Shown in pieces: positions 42,712-51,596 of a stretch of DNA of 64,000 nucleotides. The position numbers were made by a program, and so were the translations under genes. Numbering within the stretch: position 1 is the stretch's first letter; each line of letters begins with the position of its first letter. Below the pieces are notes generated by a model that saw only the letters and a program-made list of their open reading frames with translations, did not search any database and had not been told where the DNA came from. Origin of the DNA: Phycisphaerales bacterium AB-hyl4 (lineage in GTDB: Bacteria > Planctomycetota > Phycisphaerae > Phycisphaerales > Phycisphaeraceae); NCBI GenBank assembly GCA_041821185.1, contig JBGUBD010000003.1, positions 248,001 through 312,000 on the forward strand, read 5' to 3'.

Positions 42712-43629
42712 ATGCAGCCGACGCTTACGCTTCTGCCGCGGTCGCCCGAGCAGACGCTCTACTGTTTTCGCCGGGTCGATAGCCGCTTCGATTTCGACTG
42801 GCATCACCACCGCGAATATGAGCTGACGTGGATCGGCGAAAGCCACGGTCGGCGATTCGTCGGCGATGCGATTGAAGAGTATCAGCCGGGCGAACTGGTC
42901 CTGCTTGGCCCGCACCTGCCGCACACCTGGGCGTCCTCCGCGCCGGCCGGACCGGATGCGGTGCATGAAGCGGTGGTCATCACGTTCGATGACGACTGGG
43001 TGGTCAGTTTCATTGATCACTGCCCGGAATTTCGCGCGGTGTCGTCGCTGCTTCAAGCGGCGCGGTCGGGCGTGGTGTTCGACCCTGAGCGGGTGGCTGC
43101 GTTGCGTCCGCGCATCGAGGCGCTGGTCGATCTGCCAGCCACGGACCAGTTGCTTGAGTTGCTCGCCATCCTGCAACGACTGGCGGACGATGACAAAGCC
43201 CGCCAACTTGTAAGCGATGGCTATCTTCAACATTCGCGATCGCACGACGCCCGCGCCCAGCGCATGCTCGAACACATCCTCAATCACGTCGACCAGCCGC
43301 TGCAACAGGCGGACGTCGCGGCGCGGGTGGGCATGACGCCGGCCGCGTTCAGTCGATTCTTCCGACGCGTGACCGGCCGCGGGTTTGTCGAGTACGTACA
43401 CGAACTGCGCGTCGGCCAGGCCTGTCGCCTGCTGATCGAAACCGACTGGCCGGTGTCGCGCATCTGCTTCGAGGTGGGGTTTGGCAATCTTGCGAACTTC
43501 AACCGCGTGTTTCGTCGACTCAAGGCGATGCCGCCGCGCGGGTTTCGGCAGCGTTTTGCTCAGCCCGCTCCCGCTCGTGACGCGGCGAGCAGCCAAAGTG
43601 CTTGCGGTAGTCCCGTGAAAACTCGTTGA
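42712..43629 (+). CDS. AraC-family transcriptional regulator
   Basis: A 305-residue regulator with an N-terminal cupin-type sensing domain (about 10-150; DWHHHREYELTWIGES near 29 and GELVLLGPHLPHTW near 61) and a C-terminal AraC DNA-binding domain with two helix-turn-helix motifs (QQADVAARVGMTPAAFSRFFRRVTG near 197 and SRICFEVGFGNLANFNRVFRR near 247, each given over about 22 residues). It probably responds to a small ligand. Position and divergent layout point to the PhyH gene as a target. Its last 37 codons overlap the convergent second AraC gene by 110 bp. Confidence 0.92.
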   Translation: MQPTLTLLPRSPEQTLYCFRRVDSRFDFDWHHHREYELTWIGESHGRRFVGDAIEEYQPGELVLLGPHLPHTWASSAPAGPDAVHEAVVITFDDDWVVSFIDHCPEFRAVSSLLQAARSGVVFDPERVAALRPRIEALVDLPATDQLLELLAILQRLADDDKARQLVSDGYLQHSRSHDARAQRMLEHILNHVDQPLQQADVAARVGMTPAAFSRFFRRVTGRGFVEYVHELRVGQACRLLIETDWPVSRICFEVGFGNLANFNRVFRRLKAMPPRGFRQRFAQPAPARDAASSQSACGSPVKTR

Positions 43630-44443
43630 TCCGCGGATACCCCAGCCGATCGGCAATCTGTGTGACCTGCAACGTCGAATGCCGCAGCAGGCCGCGCGCC
43701 ATGCTCATGCGGATCTGCCGAATCCGTCGCATCGGCGGCAGGCCAGTCGCACGACGACAGGCGCGGGTGATGGTCGCTCGGCTGCGCCGCGTCATCGCCT
43801 GCATCACCGACAGACTCATCGGCTGCGAAAGGTCCTTCCGACAGCGCGTTTCGATTTCCCACCACCACGCGGCGTCATCCGCCTCTGCCGTCACCAGTTC
43901 GGCAGGTTCGGCAAGCTCGGCGAGCAATGACAGCACGCGGCCGTGCACGCGCAGTGATCGCTGCGCTTCGCCGAGCGAGCGATCCTGCCAAGCCGTGTGC
44001 ACCGCGCGGAACTGCTCACGTAGCGACCGCGATGTCCGCCGCACGCGCCGCTCGAACGCTGGCGGCGCGAGTGAAGGCGCGATGACGTTCAACGTCAAAA
44101 ACGTCCACGGCGCCGACACCACCTCGACATGTACCGATTCATCCTCGTGAAACCAGATCAGATCGCCCGGCCCCAGCGTGTATCGCCTGCCTGCAACGTC
44201 GTGCACCGCCGAGCCGACGAGCGTTAATTGCAAAAGATGCCCCGGCAGGCTCGACGCCACCGTCTGTTCGCCCGCCTCCGTGCGTGTCATCTCACGACAC
44301 AGCAACACCTGTCGCACGGGCGATGCGCCCACGGCCGGCATCGGGTCAACCGCATCATCCTCATGACTCAAATTGCGCACTGTTCGTGACAAACTGCTAT
44401 TCCCGTCGGCTACGGTTCGCATCACAATAGACACCACTTTCAT
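43520..44443 (-). CDS. AraC-family transcriptional regulator
   Basis: A 307-residue regulator with an N-terminal cupin-like domain (PGHLLQLTLVGSAVHDV and LGPGDLIWFHEDESVHVEV, about 60-105) and a C-terminal AraC domain (MQAMTRRSRATITRACRRATG near 220-240 and TQIADRLGYPRINEFSRDYRKHFG near 268-290). It faces away from the GH89 gene, with about 35 nt between their starts, so it may control the GH89 operon. The start is unsure: ATG at 44443 or 44422, neither with a good ribosome-binding site. The 3' end overlaps the first AraC gene by 110 bp. Confidence 0.88.
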   Translation of the reverse strand: MKVVSIVMRTVADGNSSLSRTVRNLSHEDDAVDPMPAVGASPVRQVLLCREMTRTEAGEQTVASSLPGHLLQLTLVGSAVHDVAGRRYTLGPGDLIWFHEDESVHVEVVSAPWTFLTLNVIAPSLAPPAFERRVRRTSRSLREQFRAVHTAWQDRSLGEAQRSLRVHGRVLSLLAELAEPAELVTAEADDAAWWWEIETRCRKDLSQPMSLSVMQAMTRRSRATITRACRRATGLPPMRRIRQIRMSMARGLLRHSTLQVTQIADRLGYPRINEFSRDYRKHFGCSPRHERERAEQNAAETRAAASP

Positions 44444-44478
44444 TGAACCCGCGACTGCTCGCAAGCGTCTTCTCTGCC

Positions 44479-46638
44479 ATGAGCCAACCCAACCCGACCG
44501 CCGATGCCCCCCTGTCGCTGCTCGCCCTGACGCGGCGCCTGCTGGGTGATTATGCCGCGAACGTGCGATTCGAATCGTCGACCGAGGTCGGTGCCCATGC
44601 GTTCGAATGGGAGCCGGCGGCAAACGATATCGTCATCCGCGGCCGAACGGGTGTGGACCAGGCCCGCGGGCTCTTCGATTATCTGCGTGAATCGGCCGAC
44701 GCCTGCCTGACATGGGAAGGCGATCGGCTGACCCTGCCGCCGCGCACGCCTCGGCCGGGCGTGCGGCGAGGCGAAACGGCGCTGCCCTACCGCCATTATC
44801 TCAACCAGGTCACGTTTGCCTACTCGACCGCGTGGTGGGACTGGCCGCGATGGGAGCGTGAGATCGATTGGATGGCGTTGCAGGGTATCAACGCGCCGCT
44901 GATGGCCGTGGGGCAGGAAAGCGTCTGGCAGGAAACGTGGCGAGCGTTCGGCGTGAGCGAAACAGACCTGGCTCGCTACTGGACCGGGCCCGGCTATCTG
45001 CCGTTTCACCGGATGGGCTGCATCGACACGCACGCTGGCCCCTTGCCCAGGCGGTGGATCGATCGGCAAGCGAAACTGGCAACGAAGATCCTCACGCGCA
45101 TGCGCGACTATGGCATGACCCCCGTGCTCCCCGCCTTTGCCGGCCACGTCCCCGAAGCGCTCCGCCACATCCGCGCCGATGCGAACATCACACAATTGCA
45201 ACCCTGGGCCGGCTTCGAGGGCACTTGGTTTCTTGACGCCGCCGACCCCATGTTTCACGACATTCAGCGAACATTCCTTGCCAACCTCGTCAATCAGTTC
45301 GGCACGGATCACCTTTACGCTGCTGACCCGTTCATCGAAACCGCCCCAACCACTTCCGACCCCACTGCATTGAGCGAGCTTGCTCGGGGCATGTTGCAAA
45401 GCATGACCGAGGTGGACGCGGATGCTCAGTGGGTGCTCCAGACCTGGCCGTTCTCTTACATGAAAGAACACTGGGGCCCGGAACAGGTGCAAGGCTTTCT
45501 CGCCGGCATCCCGCGCGATCACCTGCTGCTGCTGGACCTGTACTGCGACGTCACCGAGTTGTGGCGAACGTTCGACGCGTTTCACGGCAAGCGATGGCTC
45601 TGGTGCGCGGTGGACAACTTCGGCGGCCGGGGCGGCAGCATCGCCTACGGCCGCATGGACAGCCTCGTTCAACGCTTCCACGATGCAAAGCAAGACCCCG
45701 TCCGCGGCGAGCTTGCCGGCATGGGCATCGTCTGGGAAGCGATCGAGGAAAACGCCGTCATCGCCGACCTTTTCATGGACGGCACGTGGGAGGCCGAGCC
45801 AACCGATCTCTCGCAGTGGCTGACCAACTGGGCTCATCGCCGCTACGGCCAGCCACACTCCGACGCCGTCGCCGCGTGGCAACTGCTTCGCAAGACGGTT
45901 TACGCCGCGCCGCGATCGCTGGAGACCACGCCTTACCCCGCCCTCTGCACTCGGCCGGACCTGGTCGGTGCGCGACCGCTTGATGATTGGTACGACCCGG
46001 CCGATCTGATCGCCGCCGTGTCGCATCTGCTCGCTGCCGCGCCGGCGGTGGGCGACGAAGCACTTTATCGGCACGACCTGGTTCGCATCACGCTGCGCGC
46101 CTTGATGCGCGTCGGCGACGAGCAGGTGGCCCGACTGCGCGACCGACTGTCGGCAAGCGACGCCGCCGGTGTACAGCAGCAAGGCGAAGCGGTGCTCGCG
46201 TTGATCGCCGCGGCCGAGCGACTGGCCGCCACGCAGCCGACGCTGCTGCTTGGCCGATGGATCGCCTCGGCTCAGCAATGGGGCGACACATCCGCCGAGC
46301 GCGACGCACTGGCGCACAACGCCCGGCAGCAGGTGACGACATGGGGCGGGCCGATCCTCACCGACTACGCGTGCAAGCCATGGGCCGGGCTGTTTCAGCC
46401 GTTCTATGCCGAGCGATGGAAGCGATACATCGACGCCGCCCGCCGCGCGTGTGACGCCAACCAGCCACTCGACCTCGCCCGGCTCGCCGAGCAACTCGCC
46501 GAGTGGGACAACGCCTGGCTGCAGCAAAACCACACCCCTCCTGCCGATCCGGTCGGCGATCCGCTGGCTGTCGTGCGCGAAATTCATCAGACGTTTCTAC
46601 AACCAGCCCACAGCGCCTTCGCGGGCACAAAGGAGTAA
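44479..46638 (+). CDS. GH89 alpha-N-acetylglucosaminidase
   Basis: A 719-residue glycoside hydrolase of family 89, related to human NAGLU, which removes terminal alpha-linked GlcNAc. The catalytic domain includes RHYLNQVTFAYSTAWWDW near 105-122 and REIDWMALQGINAPLM near 127. Glu287 (AADPFIETAP) and Glu420 (GIVWEAIEEN) match the two catalytic acids of NAGLU. No signal peptide is seen, which is unusual for this family, so it may act in the cytoplasm on imported oligosaccharides. The ATG at 44479 is chosen; the TTG at 44443 would overlap the divergent AraC leader. Its stop overlaps the ribosome-binding site of the next gene. Confidence 0.9.
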   Translation: MSQPNPTADAPLSLLALTRRLLGDYAANVRFESSTEVGAHAFEWEPAANDIVIRGRTGVDQARGLFDYLRESADACLTWEGDRLTLPPRTPRPGVRRGETALPYRHYLNQVTFAYSTAWWDWPRWEREIDWMALQGINAPLMAVGQESVWQETWRAFGVSETDLARYWTGPGYLPFHRMGCIDTHAGPLPRRWIDRQAKLATKILTRMRDYGMTPVLPAFAGHVPEALRHIRADANITQLQPWAGFEGTWFLDAADPMFHDIQRTFLANLVNQFGTDHLYAADPFIETAPTTSDPTALSELARGMLQSMTEVDADAQWVLQTWPFSYMKEHWGPEQVQGFLAGIPRDHLLLLDLYCDVTELWRTFDAFHGKRWLWCAVDNFGGRGGSIAYGRMDSLVQRFHDAKQDPVRGELAGMGIVWEAIEENAVIADLFMDGTWEAEPTDLSQWLTNWAHRRYGQPHSDAVAAWQLLRKTVYAAPRSLETTPYPALCTRPDLVGARPLDDWYDPADLIAAVSHLLAAAPAVGDEALYRHDLVRITLRALMRVGDEQVARLRDRLSASDAAGVQQQGEAVLALIAAAERLAATQPTLLLGRWIASAQQWGDTSAERDALAHNARQQVTTWGGPILTDYACKPWAGLFQPFYAERWKRYIDAARRACDANQPLDLARLAEQLAEWDNAWLQQNHTPPADPVGDPLAVVREIHQTFLQPAHSAFAGTKE

Positions 46639-46643
46639 CACCG

Positions 46644-47435
46644 TTGGCAAAGGTCTACTACATCGGCGACTGGGCCATCCAGATGGGCCCGATCTATGCG
46701 GAGACACCTTTCAACTACGCGTGGAAAGGCACGGATCTGATCAACTACGGCCAGTGGCTCAAAGACGCCCTCGCTAACGCCGACCAGCACGACGTCGCCA
46801 GTGTCCCCACATGGGACTTCTACCGCCTTCCACCCGGCGGATACGAAGATGTACTTGAATCGCATGACGTGATCATCTTTTCCGACGTTGAAGCCAAGAA
46901 CTTCCAGCTTGATCCTTCCTTCTTCCAGCGTGAACGCTTCGGCAAGCAGGTGCTCACCTTTCCCGATCGCGTTCGCCTCACCACCGAAGCCATCCGCCGC
47001 GGCAAGGGCATGATGTTCCTCGGCGGTTGGCTGAGCTTCAACGGTGAAATGGGCAAAGGCGGCTGGGGCCGTACACGACTGCACGAAGTTCTGCCCGTCA
47101 CCTGCCTCGAACACGAAGACCTCGTCGAAAGCACGGAAGGCTTCACCGCCGTCGCCGAGCAACCCGACCACCCGATCCTCAAGGGCATCGACCTCGCAAC
47201 GCTGCCGCCGATCCTCGGCTACAACCGCGTCCAGCCGCGCGAAGGTTGCGACATCATCGCCCGCTGGCGCGAAACCGGCGACATCATGCTCGCCGTCGGC
47301 AAGGTCGATCGCGGCCGCGTGCTCGCCTACACCTCCGACCCAGCGCCGCACTGGGGCTGCAACTTCGTGTTCTGGGAGCAGTATCCGCGCTTCTGGGAAA
47401 ACGCCCTCGCCTGGACGCTCGGCGAAACCGGGTGA
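46644..47435 (+). CDS. glutamine-amidotransferase-fold protein without the catalytic Cys
   Basis: A 263-residue protein resembling the GATase1-like family (PF07090; Salmonella STM3548-type). VYYIGDWAIQMG near 4, SHDVIIFSDVEAKNF near 73, GGWLSFNGEMGKGGWGRT near 127 and LHEVLPVTCLEHEDL near 146 match it. At the elbow where class I amidotransferases carry Cys the sequence is GGWLSF, so glutaminase activity is unlikely. The start is TTG at 46644: AAAGGAG lies 8 nt upstream and overlaps the GH89 stop, so translation is coupled. Its role is probably linked to the GH89 product; the ThuA-like fold suggests a sugar-handling function, but that is an inference. Confidence 0.8.
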   Translation: MAKVYYIGDWAIQMGPIYAETPFNYAWKGTDLINYGQWLKDALANADQHDVASVPTWDFYRLPPGGYEDVLESHDVIIFSDVEAKNFQLDPSFFQRERFGKQVLTFPDRVRLTTEAIRRGKGMMFLGGWLSFNGEMGKGGWGRTRLHEVLPVTCLEHEDLVESTEGFTAVAEQPDHPILKGIDLATLPPILGYNRVQPREGCDIIARWRETGDIMLAVGKVDRGRVLAYTSDPAPHWGCNFVFWEQYPRFWENALAWTLGETG

Positions 47436-47471
47436 AAGGCATGGATACAAATGCAACCCACCATCAACGCT

Positions 47472-48635
47472 CTACGTCCGCTTCGCCGGCTGTGCTTCGG
47501 GCGGCAGGTAGATATTCTGCCGCCATTCCTCGTAATACGTCGCTGCCAACGCCAGCCACCCTGCCGCCTCCACCGGGCTCGGTGCCGGGCTGGACGAAAT
47601 ATCCAGATGCACACGACCAACCAGGCCCGGCAGCATCTCCCTGCGCACGCGCTGCGCCAGGTAACTCTGCGCCAAGCGCGGCTGCAACATCTCACCGATC
47701 AGAATCACACGGCTCGGCCGAATCAGGTTGATCGCATTCCCCAACGCCATCGCGAGGTAATCGAGAATCATGGCCACAGTCGGGTCATGCCCGTCAAATG
47801 TCGCAAGCCGATCGGTAAGCGTGCTGTCGGCCGCCGCGTCTTTTTCATCGCGCGATCGCATGAAGCGCGTGCTGAAAATGCACGCCAGGCAACCCTCCCG
47901 CCGACAGTGGCAGCGGTCGGTCTTCACGTCGAAGCGCATATGGCCCAGTTCATTGCCACCCGTCACACAGCCGCGGTTCGGCTTGCCATCCACAAGCATC
48001 GCTGCGCCGATCGCGCCATCGCGCACGCTCACCAGCAGCGAGTCTTCCTCTGCCGATGACGAACCGGTGAGCAACCGCTGCGCCGCGATCGCGTGCATGT
48101 CATTTTCCAGAATCACCGGACACCCGTTCGCCGCCTGGTAGATCGGGTCCAGGTCGACCATCAACTGCCCCGGCGCCGCCGCACTGAGCACCAGCTTATG
48201 TTGCACCGGATCCATCAGCCCAGGCAGGCTCACGCCCACCGCGCTGACCTGGTCGGTCATGGCACGTTCAAGAAGATCCTTCGCGTCGGTCACCACCGCT
48301 TCCGATCGACTGACCTTGCGCGACAGCGTTCGCCCGAGCACTCGGCCGTAGGGCGTCAGATACCCCACACTCACCCTTCCGGGCTCGATCGCCAGCCCGA
48401 GCACGCCCCATCCAGAATCGTTGATCTCGACCGGCACAGGCGGCCGACCTCGGCCGTACGCCGGCTTCGACTCGTTCTGCTTCAGCATCCCGCGGTCGAT
48501 CAACGCCGACACCGTCGCGCTCACCGTGCTCGGCCGAACGCCGACCTGCTCGTGCAGCTCCCATCGGCTCAGCGGACCGTCGCAATACAATAAACGCAAC
48601 AATCGGCTTTCAAGCGGGCCGGGCAACGTCGCCAT
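47472..48635 (-). CDS. ROK-family transcriptional regulator
   Basis: A 387-residue ROK repressor: an N-terminal winged helix (about 8-60, with WELHEQVGVRPSTVSATVSALI), then the ROK domain. The zinc motif is CHCRREGCLACI near 245. The usual sugar-kinase ATP loop (D-x-G-G/T) is replaced by GLAIEPG, so it is a regulator rather than a kinase. ROK repressors (NagC, Mlc, XylR types) respond to sugars or amino sugars. It converges on the GH89 operon, 36 nt away, which suggests it may respond to GlcNAc or a derivative. AGGAG lies 5 nt before the ATG at 48635, which is preferred over 48653. Confidence 0.9.
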   Translation of the reverse strand: MATLPGPLESRLLRLLYCDGPLSRWELHEQVGVRPSTVSATVSALIDRGMLKQNESKPAYGRGRPPVPVEINDSGWGVLGLAIEPGRVSVGYLTPYGRVLGRTLSRKVSRSEAVVTDAKDLLERAMTDQVSAVGVSLPGLMDPVQHKLVLSAAAPGQLMVDLDPIYQAANGCPVILENDMHAIAAQRLLTGSSSAEEDSLLVSVRDGAIGAAMLVDGKPNRGCVTGGNELGHMRFDVKTDRCHCRREGCLACIFSTRFMRSRDEKDAAADSTLTDRLATFDGHDPTVAMILDYLAMALGNAINLIRPSRVILIGEMLQPRLAQSYLAQRVRREMLPGLVGRVHLDISSSPAPSPVEAAGWLALAATYYEEWRQNIYLPPEAQPAKRT

Positions 48636-48723
48636 GGGATCTCCTGTTGACATACCTTCATCATAACACCATCAACCCGTCTGCAACCTCGTGCAAAGGG
48701 GTGATCCATCCCCCTCCGACCCA

Positions 48724-50301
48724 TCAGTCGGCCGACGAAAGGTACGCTTCCATCTGCACGCGCGGCTGCAGCTCGCCCGTCAACGGTGCGTGGCCGCGAA
48801 GAAACTCGATCGCCGCATCACGTACCACCGGATTCTCTGGATCATCATCGACAATTTCGACACCTTCCTTGTCCAGGACGTAATCCTGGATCACGTGTGC
48901 CGCCGCGACAACGGTATACATCTGCCCATCGTCCAACGCCGTGCCTCCCACGCGTATGTCGTCATCATGCACCTCCATGCCCGACAGATGCAGCGGAAAC
49001 GACTCGCCATCGAATGCCTGCTCCACCATCGTCCGCAGGTTTCGCCCAGGCGTTCGTACGACGATCATATGCTGCCGGGTATAAGCACCCATGATCCGAT
49101 ACAGATCGCGCGTCAGCACCGGCCCAGCCTCCAGCCCCGCCGCCCGGAACTGCGTCGAATGGAACAGCCCCACATCCGCATCCGCCCACGCCCGTACCGC
49201 GTCCGCCAGCAGGTTGCCAAGCGGCGTCTCCCGATCCGGCGCACCTTCGCCAGTGATTGGCGATGTCGCCGTCGTCAACGCTTCGTCCAGCGTCGGCCGG
49301 GCCCGTTCAACGTAAGTCTCATACGCCGCCACAACCGCCGGGTCGTCCGCGGTGTCTTCCGTTACGGCAATCAACTGATGGTCGGGAAAGCTGTAATCCT
49401 CCCAGCCCGTCGGCTTGTCCACACCGCCATGGCCCCACCACTGCTCGTCTCGACCGTTGATCGACACGACACCCTCACCCGGCTTCACCAGCATGTCCAC
49501 TCGGCCAAGATGAAACGCATGCGGCCCGGGATGCAGAATCAACGTGTCATTCACATACCAGGGCTCCTGAATCGTCCGATGCGTATGCCCTCCCAGAATC
49601 GCATCGATCCCGGACACCGCCTCCGCGATCTCCTGATCAAACCGATGCCCCATGTGACTGACCAGCAGTACCACGTCCGCCTCGTCGCGCAGCTTCTCCA
49701 CCATCTTCCGAGCCGTCTCGACATGTTCGAGAATCTCAATGCCCTCAAGCGTGCGTGGATACTGATAGACCGCAGTGAAATGCGTATTGAGCCCAAACGC
49801 CGCGATCTTCACACCGCCCCGCTCAAACCAGACCACGTCTTCCATGTCGTACCACGCTTCGCCGGTTTCTTCGTCGACGAAGTTCGTGCCGAGCATGGGG
49901 AATTCAAGTTGGTCTATAAACCGTTTCAGCGTTTCCTGCCCGAAGTCGAATTCATGATTGCCTAATACGGTGATATCGAACTCCAGCGCATTCATCGCGT
50001 CCGCAATAGGCAGTCCGCCGAACATGTACTGCTCCGGCGAGCCGTTGATCACATCACCGCCATCGGTCAGCAACGTGTACGGCATCTGTTCCCGCACCTC
50101 GTGTACGAGCGTGCCAAGCTTTGCTAGTCCCTGCGGTTCGTCCGGGAAATAGATTCGCCCATGCAGATCGCAGACGTGGAGGATGGTGAGCACCACCTGT
50201 TCCGAATCATCGTGATCCTGGTCCGCCACAACCGGTCCAGTCCCGAGAAGCATCAAGCAAAGCATAAGGCCCGCCGTTGTGAATCGCTGTGTCAATACCA
50301 T
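48724..50301 (-). CDS. secreted 5'-nucleotidase/UDP-sugar hydrolase family protein
   Basis: A 525-residue secreted protein with a signal peptide (about 1-26). Metallophosphatase motifs: CDLHG (Asp45, His47), DGGDVINGSP near 80, GNHEFDFG near 113, SHMGHRFD near 214 and GGHTHRTI near 235. The C-terminal 5'-nucleotidase substrate domain spans about 330-500 (GNLLADAVRAWADADVGL). Members hydrolyse nucleoside monophosphates and UDP-sugars outside the cytoplasm. The first motif has Cys where N-D-x-H is usual, but the metal Asp and His are kept. AAGGTGAG precedes the ATG. It is co-directional with the prepilin-like gene and may supply phosphate or nucleosides. Confidence 0.92.
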   Translation of the reverse strand: MVLTQRFTTAGLMLCLMLLGTGPVVADQDHDDSEQVVLTILHVCDLHGRIYFPDEPQGLAKLGTLVHEVREQMPYTLLTDGGDVINGSPEQYMFGGLPIADAMNALEFDITVLGNHEFDFGQETLKRFIDQLEFPMLGTNFVDEETGEAWYDMEDVVWFERGGVKIAAFGLNTHFTAVYQYPRTLEGIEILEHVETARKMVEKLRDEADVVLLVSHMGHRFDQEIAEAVSGIDAILGGHTHRTIQEPWYVNDTLILHPGPHAFHLGRVDMLVKPGEGVVSINGRDEQWWGHGGVDKPTGWEDYSFPDHQLIAVTEDTADDPAVVAAYETYVERARPTLDEALTTATSPITGEGAPDRETPLGNLLADAVRAWADADVGLFHSTQFRAAGLEAGPVLTRDLYRIMGAYTRQHMIVVRTPGRNLRTMVEQAFDGESFPLHLSGMEVHDDDIRVGGTALDDGQMYTVVAAAHVIQDYVLDKEGVEIVDDDPENPVVRDAAIEFLRGHAPLTGELQPRVQMEAYLSSAD

Positions 50302-50350
50302 GGATGTCTCACCTTGATCAAATGATTACCATCGTCAGAATATCACCGCA

Positions 50351-51136
50351 TCAATCCTGCAATCCGCGCACATCGTAAAGAGCGTAATTGTCGCCGTCGC
50401 CCCATATCTCTTCGCCGGACTGCCGTTCTGCATGACCGTCGAAGAACAGAATGTTTGCGCCACGCTGGTGCGGGTATCGCTGGTACAGCGCCCCCCCCGC
50501 CTGGGAACGCGTCTGGTCACCGTAGACGTCCCACCCATCAACCGGGTTGACATGAACGGCGCTATAGACTGTGAAAAACTCGTTCGCCTCAGTCAATTGC
50601 AAACGACGTGAAGGACTCCTGATTTCACCTTCGTGGTGAATACGCCACCCGTTCCATCCCACACCGGGGAGCGAATCGCTATTCATGGCGTACATGAAGT
50701 TGATCGCGTTGTTCAACTGAATCGCAGCGTGGGCATCAGGGCAATGCAATGTCCAGTTACGCTGCCACGCACCAACTTCGCTTTCCCAGCCGCTCGGCGG
50801 AGAGGACATTCCAAGCGATTCGCGTACCGAGGGAATGTTAAAGTACGTGTAATAAGTGTAACCGACCCCGGATCGCCAGTTTGGATTCGTGTTATTGGGT
50901 GAGCGTACGGGAATCTGGTAACCATCATGGTCGGTCGCGTAGATCGCGTTCGCGATGCCAATTTGTCGAACGGTACTCATGCACTGAACCGCACGAGCCG
51001 TACCGCGAGCCGCCCCCAATGCCGGCAGCAAAATTGATATAAGAAGAGCAATAATGCTAATGACGACTAAAAGCTCGATGAGCGTGAAGCCCGCATGGCT
51101 TGTTCGAGCGATCGTTGCATTCGTTTCTCGTGTCAT
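50351..51136 (-). CDS. prepilin-like protein with H-X9-DG motif
   Basis: A 261-residue protein with a type IV prepilin leader: cleavage between Gly16 and Phe17, Glu21 at mature position 5, and the hydrophobic helix [18 protein letters not shown] (17-34). The C-terminal part contains [13 protein letters not shown], the H-X9-DG motif typical of planctomycete and lentisphaeral DUF1559-type proteins. Such proteins form or decorate surface fibres and are numerous in these phyla; some sit beside carbohydrate loci. A GGA about 8 nt before the ATG supports the start at 51136. The neighbouring 460-nt intergenic region holds its promoter. Confidence 0.88.
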   Translation of the reverse strand: MTRETNATIARTSHAGFTLIELLVVISIIALLISILLPALGAARGTARAVQCMSTVRQIGIANAIYATDHDGYQIPVRSPNNTNPNWRSGVGYTYYTYFNIPSVRESLGMSSPPSGWESEVGAWQRNWTLHCPDAHAAIQLNNAINFMYAMNSDSLPGVGWNGWRIHHEGEIRSPSRRLQLTEANEFFTVYSAVHVNPVDGWDVYGDQTRSQAGGALYQRYPHQRGANILFFDGHAERQSGEEIWGDGDNYALYDVRGLQD

Positions 51137-51596
51137 TGTGATATTCCATTTCGCCAGAGGTCCGATCCGCCACAATAGGCGAACGTAGTCAGAAAGATGA
51201 CGCCTTCCCCGGCCATATCCATCCTGATGTAGGCACTTGTTCATTGATCTTGCCGTTGGTGACACCATGCGTCGAAAGGCTGTTCGGCGGATTTTGTTGA
51301 AGATCCAGGCATTCGAACTCGCACCTGAAACAGAGCACGCTACAACTTCCTTTCAAATTACCGCACGCCGCAGATTGGATCAAGAGAAAAACGACTAATT
51401 TTTCACTGGACGTGAATTATTTGGAGGGCGACCTCTTACTCATGGCCGCGAACCCGCGGTAACGACGTATAGACTTGTTGGTTAATGGTTTACTGTCGAT
51501 GATATCGTCGTTTCGGAACCTGATAATGATGGATTTAAACTCGCGGCGAGTTCGTGTGTGGCCGTATTAACGTATTCTTGACAACAAATCTTTCCG
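51137..51596. other. AT-richer intergenic region, 460 nt
   Basis: Lies between the ABC permease stop and the prepilin-like gene start. It contains the palindrome at 51538-51552, the imperfect palindrome CGATGATATCGTCG at 51497-51510, and AT-rich tracts that probably carry the promoter for the prepilin-like gene. I see no convincing gene or hairpin terminator in it. Confidence 0.5.
51538..51552. promoter_or_regulatory. 15-bp perfect palindrome
   Basis: AACTCGC-G-GCGAGTT, symmetrical about a central G. It lies 44 nt past the permease stop; it could be an operator or a short terminator stem. Confidence 0.4.

Noticed and set aside
44440..46587. 715-codon open frame on the minus strand opposite GH89
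   Set aside because: It mirrors GH89 on the opposite strand, has no recognisable domain and no ribosome-binding site; high GC makes long antisense frames likely.
48691..49965. 424-codon plus-strand frame
   Set aside because: Antisense to the 5'-nucleotidase; no domain.
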